64,000 nucleotides of DNA from Dipteris shenzhenensis (Eukaryota; Polypodiophyta; Polypodiopsida; Gleicheniales), in NCBI GenBank assembly GCA_047967505.1, contig CM106540.1; one strand, 5' to 3'. Of the stretch, positions 35,402 through 46,466 are shown piece after piece. Below the pieces are notes generated by a model. The model did no database searches. It was not told where the DNA came from and saw nothing but the letters and a program-made list of their open reading frames with translations. How positions within the stretch are numbered: the stretch's first letter is position 1; the number at the start of each line of letters is the position of its first letter. The position numbers and the translations under genes were made by a program.

Positions 35402-36568
35402 GACATTCCACTATATTTATTGGCTGTAGTAGGATAATGGCAAAAGTTTCAATGCACATGTGAGTTTGATGATCTCATTGTCGTTATATAGTTGCCAGCA
35501 TGAGATTGGCATCACTGCCATTCTCCGCTAGTGGTAATCTAGACAAACTGAACCTTTAGATTGACATTCCACAAATTTTATTGGCTGTAGTAGTATAATG
35601 GCAAAAGTGCCAATGCACATGTGAGTTTAGGATTCCTTGTGCCATTTTTAAGGTCTTGATATGAGATTGGCACCACTGCCATTCTCAACTGGTGGCATTC
35701 TCCACAGAGATTGACACAATTCCATATGATATCTACACAATGGAGATAGTGATCACTACATAGAAGAATGCACATGTGAGTTTGATGGTCTCAGTGTCAT
35801 TATGTATTTGCCAGCATGAGATTGGCATCACTGTCATTCTCCAGTAGTGGTAATCTAGACAAACTAAACCTGTAGATTGACATTCCACTATATTTATTAG
35901 CTGTAGTAGGATAATGGCAAAAGTTTCAATGCACATGTGAGTTTGATGATCTCATTGTCATTATATAGTTGCCAGCATGAGATTGGCATCACTGCCATTC
36001 TCCGCTTGTGGTAGTGCCAATGCACATGTGAGTTTAGGATTCCTTGTGCATGTTTTTCGGTCATGGTATGAGATTGGCACCACTGCCATTCTTCACTGGT
36101 GGCATTCTCCACAGAGATTGACACAAATCCAAATGATCTCTACATAGCAGAGACAGTGATCACTACATAGAAGAATGCACATGTGAGTTTAGGCTTCTCA
36201 ATGCCATTTATTAGGGCCTAATAAGAGATTGGCACCACTGCCATTCTCCACTTGTACATATATTTACCCTACTATTCTAGGAGGGGTATTCCAGTGATCA
36301 TAGGAGAGTGGTGTCCTATTCCATTCTACATGTGAGTTTGATGATCTCAGAGATTGACACAATCTCCTTTATATGTTTTCAGGTCATGGTATGAGATTGG
36401 CACCACTGCCATTCTCCACTAGTGGCATTCTCCATAAAGATTGACACAATTCCATATGATCTCTGCACATGTGAGTTTAGGCTTCTCAATGCCATTTCTT
36501 AGGGCCTAATAGGAGATTGGCACCACTGCCATTCTCCACTTGTACAAATGTTTACCCTACTATTCTAG

Positions 36569-36797
36569 GGGTACGTAACCTTAATCACGCATTTCTACAC
36601 TCCGCCAATTATCGTATCGCCTCTTGTTCATTGCATCCCGTCCCCCCCGCCCCCATGCGATACATCAGAGTGAGAGGGAGTTTCTGCGTTAAAGAAAAAG
36701 TCTAGGACGACTGACCTTAAACCTAGATCAGTGAGTAAAAGAGAAGCGGAGACGGTTCTTCAGACCTTTTTGCATTGCATGCGTCTCTGAATTGCAG
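36569..36797. other. Transition from satellite to the PAR1-family gene
   Basis: The satellite stops at 36568 (CTATTCTAGGGG) and unique DNA begins. There is a C-rich stretch (CCCGTCCCCCCCGCCCCC) near 36640. I see no ATG followed by a signal-peptide-like frame that would provide the missing first exon of the gene that follows. Confidence 0.5.
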
Positions 36798-37571
36798 AAC
36801 CTCCAACGAAATGGCCCACGCCACACGTCTTTACCTTTTCGTCGCGAAGATCTTCCAGTTGATCGTTGTGCCTTTGCGGTGGCCTCGAATGGAGCGCTCT
36901 GCATACTCGAGAAAAGAATAGTGGGGAATCAGGATATTGAATATGAATGCCAGGTAATCCTGTGCTAGCGTTTTTAGACTTTGGGAACTTTATAGCGAGA
37001 ATACGCTCGACGTTGGGGTTCTTCGGGACCTTGCCGGGGATCAGTTTAGTGCGAATCGGCCGCGTTGCAGGATCGCAAAATTCCGGAACTCTCCTGGTGT
37101 GAGGGAGCTAAGTCGATCGTTAATTGTTTTCGTTGCAGACATCCATGGTCGTAGCAGAACGTTTTGCGGAGTGGATCGAAAAACGCGATTGTGTGAAATA
37201 TTGCGGACTCGACAGGATGTCCGTGGGCATGTCCTCCGATGCACTTCACGAAAGCAGTTTTACCCGAGCTCTTTGCTCTGCTGAGTGCCAAGGCAACTGT
37301 CCCAGCATTGTTGACCTCTACACCACGCTGTCTGCAGACGAAGGTGAGTTTGTAAGTCCTTGGCTAAGATTTCTTTGTCACTTAGGTCTAACACTTCACC
37401 ACTTCAACGTTTTTGAAATCCTGGACAAAGTTTTTTCACGAACTTGAATATGACAAATTTGGAAATGGTGCAGGTGCATCATTGGTTGAGCTCGCAAAGC
37501 CCATGAAGGTGATTCTAGAAGAGTGCTCTATGCTTGGGAACCTGCAGCTTCACCTTGTTAGCTCGAGTTAG
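36798..37571 (+). CDS. PAR1 (photoassimilate-responsive) family protein, 5' part missing
   Basis: The exons are 36798-36953, 37139-37343 and 37474-37571, with GT-AG junctions and a continuous frame to TAG at 37569. The protein reads EDLPVDRCAFAVASNGALC, ILEKRIVGNQDIEYECQ, then RFAEWIEKRDCVKYCGLDR, GMSSDALHESSFTRALCS and CPSIVDLYTTLSADEG. This is the conserved Cys-rich core of PAR1 proteins, which are secreted plant proteins of unknown biochemistry. The usual N-terminal signal peptide and the Cys before ED(L/N)LP are not found. An Arg codon (CGC) stands where the family normally has Cys. The satellite edge lies about 230 bp upstream. A first exon may have been lost, or it may lie beyond the satellite. 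The C-terminal exon (ASLVELAKPMKVILEEC) is less typical of the family. Confidence 0.8.
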
Positions 37572-37761
37572 ATTTAATGAATCTCTTCTAAGGTGCTTAA
37601 TAAAAGAGTCTAACCTCATTGGAGTCTGCTATACAACGTTTCTTCAACACTTAAGAGAGCTCTAGGTGCTTCTTTAGTAGTACTCATTCTATTTGTAACT
37701 TTTATACTTTGTATTTGACATCACATACCCATGAGGGCTTCATTGCAAATAGTAATAAATC

Positions 37762-37803
<42 letters not shown>

Positions 37804-37841
37804 CCCCCCTCCACGTGTGTGTGTACTCTTGTGCATGCATC

Positions 37842-37884
<43 letters not shown>

Positions 37885-37997
37885 GTAGAAGAAGAATCTA
37901 AATTCCTCTCCATAATTAATAATCAAATGCCATGACAAAGACACTACTCCAACAACTAGATATATATATATATATTGTAGAAGAAGAATCTAAATTC

Positions 37998-38031
<34 letters not shown>

Positions 38032-38110
38032 TGTAGAAGAAGAATCTAAATTCCTCTCCATAATTAATAATCAAATGCCATGACAAAGACACTACTCCAA
38101 CAACTAGAAC
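37572..38110. repeat. Microsatellite-rich segment with a duplicated ~110-150-bp block
   Basis: (CT)n lies at 37761-37800 followed by C9 and then (GT)n. (CT)n-(TA)n lies at 37842-37882, with a similar CT-TA tract at about 38000-38030. The block TTGTAGAAGAAGAATCTAAA TTCCTCTCC...CAACAACTAGA is present twice (from about 37884 and about 38031), with a partial third copy at 37975. Replication slippage or unequal exchange at the dinucleotide tracts explains it. Confidence 0.85.
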
Positions 38111-38129
38111 AAGCTCTCTACATCGTTCC

Positions 38130-38335
38130 TACACATCTGATAAATTTATTATAGGGGACTTCAACATCAACTACAAGAATACATCCACAAACATGACGAA
38201 ACTTCTTCAATTCATGAGTAAACACAGAATGGAACTACTTATTAATACTCCAACAATGATCCATGGATCCTACCTGGACAAACCACAAAAATACCAACAC
38301 AATAAGAGGAACAAAAATTATCTATTGGTTTGATC
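38130..38335 (+). pseudogene. Endonuclease-domain scrap of a non-LTR element
   Basis: Plus-strand translation gives KFIIGDFNINYKN, then LLQFMSKHRMELLINTPT and HGSYLDKPQ. The IGDFN box followed by a T..GS.LD spacing is the C-terminal half of the exonuclease-endonuclease-phosphatase fold used by LINEs. It is too short to assign to a clade and ends in stops. Confidence 0.6.
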
Positions 38336-38606
38336 ATTCTCTCATCTACACAACTAGCAACTCAAGATAATTAGTTGCGCTCCAAATATCACCACCATGA
38401 TTATTAAATTATATTTCTTTTTTTCCTCATGGCAAGACAAATGAATATAACACATCTTGTTTAAAAAAAGGGTAGGGTAAGAGCAATCCTACTCTTATGT
38501 AAGAAGGGGGATATTCACACAATTAACACATTTATTCTCCTATTTAGTATACATGACTATATATGTGTATATGTATGTGTGTGTGAGAGTTAATATGAAT
38601 GCAGAT

Positions 38607-38608
<2 letters not shown>

Positions 38609-38647
<39 letters not shown>

Positions 38648-38726
38648 TGTGTGCACATGTGCACGTGCATGCGTGCGTGTGCATGCATGCATGTGTCTAT
38701 GTACACACATACATGTGTGTCTATAG

Positions 38727-38818
<92 letters not shown>
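38609..38818. repeat. (GT)n and (GA)n microsatellites
   Basis: (GT)n spans 38609-38640. It is followed by interrupted GTGCATGC-type alternating purine-pyrimidine DNA to about 38720, then (GA)n at 38735-38818. The frame through it is a repeat artefact. Confidence 0.95.
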
Positions 38819-38819
<1 letters not shown>

Positions 38820-39529
38820 CATGCTATTAGTTTCCATCTAAAACATCTTGAGGCAATAGAATTTTAATTTTGTTGATTTTCTCATATAATGAGTATATAA
38901 GGATTTGCAACAATAATATTTGGAGACTAAACTCTTGTTGTATTAACACAAGCTCAAATTTTGAAAAAGGCTCTAGCTCCAGTGGATGTATTTGACTTAC
39001 TGCCATTTTGGTTTGGCAGTAGGACCCTAATAACGGATGCAAAGTAGCAAACAGTATTGATGGATGCAAAAACAATGTCATTTTGTTGCAAAATGTCCAT
39101 AGTATTTAATCTTAAGGTGTTGCAATACTCGTTAATAGAAAATCATATTCACTAGACCCGTAACACTTACTATTGGTATCATATCATGATTATACTTCAA
39201 TTCATCTCCTTGGATTTACCTTGTCTGCTAGCAAGCATAATGGTTCATCTAGTACATTCAATAAGCAATACTCTTGATATACAAATCTTTTCATTATCAT
39301 ATTTTTTGGTTATGCAATTGTAAGTTCAAAACAAAAAAGTTAAAATGTTTACATGTGTGATAAATTCCAATTCCTCCATGGTCACAATTTGTTATATGCG
39401 ATTTCTATAAATAATTACAAATTTTGAATAATTCATACAAGTCCTGCGAACTCACTTATCATCTATGTTATATGATTTAGGATGTGTCTTTTATTGGAAA
39501 ACACAAGCATGCATATAATCCATGCATGC

Positions 39530-39532
<3 letters not shown>

Positions 39533-39562
<30 letters not shown>
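39533..39562. repeat. (CA)n microsatellite
   Basis: An uninterrupted CA run of about 15 units lies in otherwise unassigned DNA. From 38819 to 39752 I recognise no gene. Confidence 0.9.
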
Positions 39563-39564
<2 letters not shown>

Positions 39565-39752
39565 TGTGGCTAGTAAGCATTCAGAGCTAGTCTCATAGGA
39601 GGAGGCTTGATTCATTAAGGTGAGTGTATGTTTGTAGCATGTTGTGATCCCTAGCCCTGAATTTGATGAGATCATTTGAAATCTTGGTAAAGCTATTTAA
39701 TTGTTTGTGTGCATATATGTGTTTCTTTGAGACATAGCACTGTGGCATTGAG

Positions 39753-39872
39753 GATGCTTATGCTATTGAGGAGGTCCTTTTTGTAGGAAAGTAATGATCT
39801 TGTTGTGAGGGTTTGGAGTGACTATGTTCCATGATTATTCTCATGAAATTGGGTTTAGTTCATTTCCTATTT
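39753..39872. repeat. 120-bp direct repeat, left copy (partner at 41337-41456)
   Basis: GATGCTTATGCTATTGAGGA through TTCATTTCCTATTT matches 41337-41456 at equal length with about a dozen substitutions. In the right copy the first ~45 bp encode the end of the hAT DUF659-like frame (EEVLFVGK). The left copy is therefore probably a scrap of the same hAT family. Confidence 0.8.
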
Positions 39873-40104
39873 GTCTCTCAATTTTCATTACTCATTCTTA
39901 CACTTTCTTTTGAATGAATATTTAATATTCTTTCAATAGAATGTGAATGAATGATTTACAATTTGAGTATAATCTTTCAATAGAAATGAATCCATGTCTC
40001 TCAATTTTCATTACTCATTCTTACACTTTCTTTTGAATGAATATTTAATATTCTTTCAATAGAATGTGAATGAATGATTTACAGTTTGAGTATATTCTTT
40101 TAAA
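39873..40104. repeat. Tandem duplication, period 123 bp
   Basis: GTCTCTCAATTTTCATTACT starts at 39873 and again at 39996. Each unit continues with CTTTTGAATGAATATTTAAT and TGAATGAATGATTTAC. Further GAATGAATATT-like decay products continue to about 40380. Confidence 0.85.
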
Positions 40105-40570
40105 AGAATATGAATTGTGGTCTTTCAATTTGAATGAACCATTTACAATTTGAGCATATTCTTTCAATATAATATGAGTTCATTTTGTGAATGATTGAAA
40201 TACAATTTGCAATTATATTTTTTTTGAACGAATATTTTATATTCTTTTAAAAAAATGTTAAAAAATGAATTATTATATTCTAGTGAGGATATAATCTAAT
40301 ATTCTAGTAAGATAATTATTGATGAATGAAAATCATCTTGTTTTTTGATAATGATATTTGAATGAATGACAATTAATATATTGCATTCTTGAAAGTGTTT
40401 TTAAAAGTATATGTGTTGCTTTCGACAAAATGTGTATTGCAGTATGTTTCTATTGCATATGCAAATTAATATTTTTGGATTTTATTTTTGGCAACTTCAA
40501 AAGCATGGTGCATGGCAAGATTTGGTCATATTTGACGGAGATATGAAAAGTGCATGCCTTGATCTCTTTT

Positions 40571-41380
40571 GTGCAGTGTAAATATTGTGGACACAAGTTC
40601 ATGGGCGGTTCTAATCGCATCAAGCAACATTTTCTCAGAATTGGCAGTGATGTTGATGCTTGATCATGCACTCCGTCTGATGTTCTTCCGTTATGCAAAT
40701 CATATTTAGAGAAAGTGAAAAAAGTGGTTAATCTGACCCTGATACAGAATCGTCCAAGTCCTAATATGAGCGTTGAGGTTGATAAGACTGTTGAAGGAGA
40801 ATCACCAATAAATGTGAGTGGTGTATCAATAAATGAAGGTGATGTAGATTTGCTAGCAAGCGGGTCGCAGGTGAGTTTTGATGTAACTAATGTCTGTTAG
40901 GTAAAGAAGAGAAAAAGGGGAGAACAATCATCTATGGAGGACAATTTTCTTCGACAACAAGTGCATGAAGAGCACTTAAGATGGACAAAGCATTTGTAAA
41001 AAAGGGTATACCATTCAATGTCATGAGAGATGGGAAGTTTTGTAATGCCTTAAAGTCATGTGCTAGACTAGGATTTGTTTTGCTAGATTATAATAAAATG
41101 CGTACGGATCATCTTGATAGAGTTAAACAGACTGTGGCAAACTGCATGAAAAAAAAGATATTGGATTTTATTCCTACATATGACCCTTGATAAATGTAAT
41201 GTGCATTACTCCGAAGGGGTTTTTGGAGAGTATTGATACGTCTCTAAAAGAAAAAACTTCAGCATATATTGTAAAAATATATGAAAGAGCAATTCATAAA
41301 GTTGGTGGTAGTGAAAATGTTACTGCATTAGTAACAGATGCTTGTGCTAATGAGGAGGTCCTTTTTGTGGGAAAATAATG
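40571..41380 (+). pseudogene. hAT-family transposase, decayed N-terminal half
   Basis: A BED-type zinc finger opens it: VQCKYCGHKFMGGSNRIKQH (CX2C...H). It is broken by a TGA at about 40661. A later block reads VKKGIPFNVMRDGKFCNALK and GFVLLDYNKMRTDHLDRV. After a stop comes the DUF659-like block ITPKGFLESIDTSLKEKTSA and YIVKIYERAIHKVGG, then ENVTALVTDACANEE. The catalytic remainder and the C-terminal hAT dimerisation region are absent. It belongs to the plant DUF659-hAT group. Confidence 0.83.
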
Positions 41381-41456
41381 ATCTTGTGGTGAGGGTTTGG
41401 GGTGATTATGTTCCATGATTATTCTCATGAAATTGGGTTTGGTTTATTTCCTATTT
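41337..41456. repeat. 120-bp direct repeat, right copy (partner at 39753-39872)
   Basis: See the left copy. This one overlaps the end of the hAT remnant and continues past its last recognisable codon with TAATGATCTTGTGGTGAGGG. Confidence 0.8.
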
Positions 41457-42216
41457 CTAGTATGACCAGAGCTCGACCAGAGGGTCCATCTTTATGTGTA
41501 TGTGCTTTATTCTTGATAGAAGATATAGTTTTGAGGGTCATGGATGCATGAAAGACTAGTGTATACTAATCCATGGGCCTTGATGTTGGATGGGTCAAAT
41601 TCAACACTATCCATGGAGAGGCCTTGTGTATGATGGATACTATCTTGCTACTGCTATGGGCTAGATTGGGAATTGTTGTCAGCAAACAGTGTTGAGGTGA
41701 TTCTTGCCTAATTGGAAATCTCGCTTAATCTCAAGGATTGGTGTCCATGTGTTGATATGTTGGTGTTGTAAAGAATTTCGTTTTGGGAGTGTGTGTTTGA
41801 TCTTATCTTATGGTAAGCAGACTCGACCCAGGCAAGATGAATGGTTTTGTATGTGTATTGGATCCTTTGAATGTCCCATCTACACCATTAACCAAGCTGT
41901 CATTGATGTCTAGGTTACCTTAGAATATTTTCACTACCATTCCTGGTTTGAGACGTAGTTCTTTGTGTAAATTGGTGGTGTTCTTTGGGTCTTCTCGAAT
42001 GGATACTCTCTTGCCGCACCTCTTATGATTGAAGTCTTTGCCTCTAGGACGTGTGGAGTCGATGTGAGGAAGTTGAATACATAGTTGTTGTGCTTGTCTT
42101 CCTTGGAGGCATTTGTATATAAGAAATGTGGGATGGTGTGTTTTTGTAGTGGCTCTCTATTTGATACAAATCATTTAGAAGTTCCAAATCCACTTCTGTC
42201 TAGCAACCAATTCGGA
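41457..42216. other. Unassigned DNA up to the tandem-duplication junction
   Basis: I recognise no gene or transposon domain. The last bases before the junction read CAACCAATTCGGA. The next base starts the second copy of the gag sequence. Confidence 0.6.
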
Positions 42217-42756
42217 TCAGTGTTACTTGGTGAAGAACTCAGGACTCAAGCCATTCAAGCACACAAAGGTCATTCTAATGATCAGGCATTCACACCTTCA
42301 GACAGAAGCAGAGGCAGAGGTAGATCATTCCAACAAAGTTGTCATCATTAGCAACAACAAAATCATCATCAGCATCAGCATCATCCTCAGCAACATCAGA
42401 ATCATCAAAGAGGAAATCATTCCAATCGAGGAAGATTTCAAGGATGAGGGAATGTATCCACCAATGTGTCAAACATTCAGTGCAACTACTGTCATAAGTT
42501 TGGACACTATGAAAGAGATTGTTGCAAGAAGCAGTACGACCAAGGTGGTCAATCCAGCAGTAATCAAGGAAATTTTCGTGGAAGACGAAATCATCGTGGT
42601 GGACATTCTAGTCACAGTCATTTTGCAAATGAACATGGAAATATGTTTCTTGCAAATGAGGAAATGCAACAAACGGATACAATGTACCTAGACACTGATT
42701 TCAATACAAAAGAGGATTTCAGCTATCAAGTCGACCAAGCAGATCAAGATCCTTGA
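42217..42756 (+). pseudogene. Copia gag 3' part (second copy), starting at the junction
   Basis: This corresponds to 11840-12379. It keeps the Gln/His-rich stretch, the stops equivalent to 11972 and 12068, and the CCHC knuckle CNYCHKFGHYERDC. The gag N-terminus, leader and LTR are absent because the unit begins inside gag. Confidence 0.87.
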
Positions 42757-45453
42757 ATGGTAGGCTCGTCCTCACGGGTAATGCCGGCCTCAATATCTAT
42801 ATCTCCTATCTCATGATCATCCTCCTCTCTTGTATCACGGTCATCATCACGTCCATGGCCATGATCATCCTCCATACGCTCCATATTAGTAAATGTACTA
42901 TACATCACTTTGGAACGTGGCATAATAGGTATGACATGCCACCACCTATTATTATCCACCATTGGTTGATAGACAACCTAATTCAAACACAAATACAATC
43001 ATGTTACTTTTCTTGCATCCAATATTTAAAAGCGAGTATTTTTATGTGTGGGCATAGTACCTGTTCACATTGTTGCGGTAGTATTAGTGTGTCCTTCCTA
43101 CTTTGCCAAAACTTTGTGGAGTCAATAGTTACAAAGCCACTTGCATGGCATTTGATTGTTGCATTAGGGCCTCTTTCCACCACGTCCTTAAACCACTTTA
43201 CATCCAAAACATACACAAAGAAGCGTCGAAAGTCAAGCATAATGATATCTTGGATTATGCCACAATAATCATCCATGGCTCCATTGGCTCCCTCAAAGCT
43301 AGCAATGACGCCGCAATCTTGTGTGTTCCTCTTATCATCAATCCGTTGTGTTCGAAAATGCTTGCCCTCACACCATATAGCATTGAACATAGTGCACTAC
43401 ACCAAGAAAAAATCAATTAAATAAGCAATCTAAATTATAAAAACCTCCTAACTTATGCATAACATTCTATATACCGACCTTGCTCATGCATCCCCTAGCA
43501 TACTCCCATTCTTCCATTGTGATATGCATCCCCTCGTCTTTCTCTGCTTTCTCCATTTCATCAAGTAGCCAATCCACATGAATATCCTTTGGAAGTGCTC
43601 TTAGACGCTGAGGGTATGGCACATGAGATCCGTGGTGTGTACGAAAGAGGGCCCTTTCTTCTTGTCTTCTTGCCTTTGCATCCTCGTATCTTGTCACCCA
43701 TCTTTTCATCACATCACTATTAAGCACGCAAAAGAGGTTGATACTATTATGCAACTCCGTGTCTATTACTTTGTTGCGTCCTTTTCCTTGAGGCACAATA
43801 GAGGTCATCCTTAGGTCTTCATCATCTCTCCATAGTCGTGGGAGAGAGCTATCCACATCAACAAGAAACTCAGAAATATATACAAGTGACTCTTGTACCA
43901 ACCAACCCTCGGCCATGCTACCTTCGGGTCTTGCATTTTGTCTCACGAAGCCCTTCAACGTCTTCATGAAGCGCTCGAGGAAGAACAACCATCGTGCATG
44001 TATAGTACCGCATATAGCAATCTCATCCACCAAATGTATTATGAGATGTAGTTGGCTTGTGAGAATAGAACGTGGAAATGTCTCCTCCACTAAACAAACC
44101 GCCTCCACTGACATAACTCGAGCATTCTCAAGCGTGGTGGGATCTATTTCCTTTGAGCTCACATACCTCACAAGCTCGCCCATCTTGTAAATACAATCTT
44201 TCACGTCCTTTGATGCACTACGTGAAATGCTAGTAGGTAGTATGAACTGAACCCGCGAGGAGGTGGTTGATTAGTTGCTTATAGCTATTCACTCACAAAT
44301 TTGAAAGGAAAAAGATATTATGCATATAAAATACTTACTTGGAGCATCTTGTGCCAATCATGAGATTTCAAGCCATATAATTGCTCTACACCTCTTTTCT
44401 TGCTCTTTGTAAAGGCTCCCTTCAAACACCTCATGCATCCAGTGGGAGTACAAAACGTAGTAATAGCGCGCTTCACCGTCGCCATCTCTAGCTTTGATAA
44501 CATCCACGGTGCACGAGGTAAAAAAACACGCCCATTTGGTCTCTCTTGAGGCCAAGCTTCACGCATCCTCCTTGTGGTACGTAGATCCTCCCTTATGCCT
44601 GCCGAATCTCGTTGACACATGCATGGATGCGCTTGTAATCTAATCCTCCAAGAGAGGTCACATGTTGCCTTGCCATATCTCTTGAGGTCGGTAATTTATT
44701 CTCCCTTGGAAGCATTTTACACAATAGCCTGCACGTGACGACCATAAATGAGGAAAAGCATTTGAGTAATTGACCCACTAGCATAATTCACCATGTTTGC
44801 AAAATCGACTTTAAAGCTGCTTACTTGAGTAATGCATTCAAACTTGCATTGCTCCATCCATAGATGGTTTGCAAGTTTAGTAACTCAAGGGAGGCACGTA
44901 GAACAGAGAATGTGCACCCCTCAAACAGTGGAGTCGATGCTGCGGTAAAAAGATCATCCTGCTCCATGCTATTATCCCTCCCTTGATGGACATATAAATC
45001 CCGCACCATATCATCAAACACCTCCTCCTCCACGGCTTCATGAGGTAATGGTGGAGGGCTACTATCACCATCACTCCATGCATCCGTAACGGTCCCTCCT
45101 GAAGATCCCACCTCATATCACCGACGCTTCACCTCCTCACGACGGGCATAGGGTAACATGTGCGGGTGTGGCACTGCATCCTGTATCAAATTAAAACGGG
45201 ATCATTATAACTCAAACATATGAACACCCATAGGTATCTCAATCAACCTTAACTTACAAATCCTTACCCTGTTTACGGTCACATCCCATTCTCCATACTT
45301 TGAGATATGATTGAGCGTAATCCTGCGTGCACGATACATGTTTCCTCGACATCGATCACACAGACATTTGATTTTTTGCTCCAACCACATTTCGCGATGG
45401 TGGATACGGAGGGATTCATCCTCACTGGAGCTGCTTGTTGAAGATGGAGACAT
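42744..45453 (-). pseudogene. CACTA TNPD-like transposase, internally deleted (copy 2)
   Basis: It is the same as 12367-15076, with the same missing catalytic core and the same in-frame TGA. Differences seen are one base near 42784 (GCCGG for GCTGG; Ser to Gly in the tail), one near 44762 (TTTGAG for TTCGAG; Glu to Lys) and one near 44898 (GCACG for GCATG; His to Arg). All damage is shared, so decay predates the duplication. Confidence 0.85.
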
Positions 45454-45516
45454 CCTACAAACAAACAACCCACCAAATTTGCTCTTCTTCAAATGCTTAA
45501 CTTAAAAACTCTGTGT

Positions 45517-45679
45517 TGCGTCTATCGCCGCGTCTATAGTCGCGTTTATAGTCGCGTCTAAATGCACGTCTACTCTGTGTATTTAAACGCGCTTTTAGAC
45601 GCGCTAATAGACGCGACTATAGACGTGCTTCTCTGTGTATTTAGACGCGACTATAGACGCGATTATAGATGCGACTTTT
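45517..45679. repeat. TAGACGCG motif cluster 1 (copy 2)
   Basis: This is the counterpart of 15140-15302, identical by eye, between the divergent CACTA genes. Confidence 0.8.
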
Positions 45680-46183
45680 AAACTTACTTTTCGGCGCGCC
45701 GCGCGCTTTGCTTTTCTTTTAACTACTTGAACTTCACGAGCGGCTTTCTTCCTTCTTTATTAGCAGTTCTATAGATTCGAAGCTTAAGAGAGAGCCTCCC
45801 ATACACAGTTCCAAGCTTTCACTCAAGACAAAGGGACCGTACCTACACAGCTTGCTTCCAAGCCTAAAGAGGAAGAGGAGTACGAACAAGAAGAAGAAAC
45901 AAGTTTGGAAAAGAAAGATCCTTCCATATCTTTTTCCAAGTAAGTCCTTTTGAAGTTGTTCTTGCTTGCTCTTTCCAGTTTTGTACTTTCTCGCATCCAC
46001 GAAATGCAGCATCTAGGTATAAGCGACACGTTCTTTTGTCGGGCGAAACGTCCTTTTCGAGTTTTTTGTATTCTCGACTGTCGGAGCGCGTGTATAGAGG
46101 CGTCTGAGGGCGCGTCTAAACGCGCGTTTACAGGCGCGTCTATATTCGCGTCTAGCTTGTTACAGACACACAGAGATGCGTAT

Positions 46184-46363
46184 GTAGACGCTCATACAGA
46201 CGCTCTGATAAACGGGTTTTTAAACGAGCTGTTAGACGCGATTTTAGACGCGTTTTTAGACGGATTCATTGCTGGATTGTTAGACGCGCTGATAGACGCG
46301 TTTGTTAACGCACCGTTAGACGGATTGTTAAACGGTCTGTTAGACGCGTTCATAGACGTGAAG
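46184..46363. repeat. 12-bp periodic TAGACG array (copy 2)
   Basis: This is the counterpart of 15807-15986 with the same 15 units. One base differs just upstream of the array (GAGGCGTCTGAG here, GAGGCATCTGAG in copy 1 at about 15722), so copy 2 retains one more GCGTCT word. Confidence 0.85.
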
Positions 46364-46466
46364 ATTAGACGGGACTATAGACGCACTCTGACAGAGCCTC
46401 TTTTTTTTTTCCCCTCTCTTCTCAGCTCCCAAAGTAATAGATTTGTTTATTTTTTTCCAGTTTAAC

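Larger units (their letters stand above)
25300..36568. repeat. Main satellite array (copy 1)
   Basis: About 11 kb is made of repeated words. The main ones are GCACATGTGAGTTTAGGATT, GAGATTGGCACCACTGCCAT, TCTCCACTGGTGGCATTCTC, ATTGACACAATTCCATATGA, CGGAGACAGTGATCACTACA, AGGAGGGGTATTCCAGTGAT and ATAGATTGACATTCCAC. The underlying monomer is about 155-161 bp, marked by GCACATGTGAGTTT. Some parts are irregular, some duplicated in larger blocks (about 838 bp between 26020 and 26858), and one part is a regular 477-bp higher-order repeat. Short open frames here are by-products of the repeats, not genes. Confidence 0.95.
11840..42216. repeat. 30,377-bp tandem unit, first copy
   Basis: The unit runs from inside the Copia gag to just before 42217. 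It contains the end of gag, the CACTA derivative, LINE, inverted LTR, satellite with the ParB-like gene, PAR1 gene, microsatellites and hAT remnant. The order and sequence of everything up to about 33647 are repeated from 42217. The right third (33648-42216) has no partner in the window, presumably because the second copy runs past its end. Confidence 0.93.

Noticed and set aside
25300-36568. CRISPR-like regular spacing of GCACATGTGAGTTT
   Set aside because: The intervals between the word are themselves repeated and related to each other, which is satellite structure. The DNA is from a plant.
38609-38830. 73-residue frame rich in CV and RE
   Set aside because: It is the translation of (GT)n and (GA)n microsatellites.
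42085-42351. Frame crossing the duplication junction
   Set aside because: It joins unassigned DNA to out-of-context gag by chance. There is no sign of a real fused gene.
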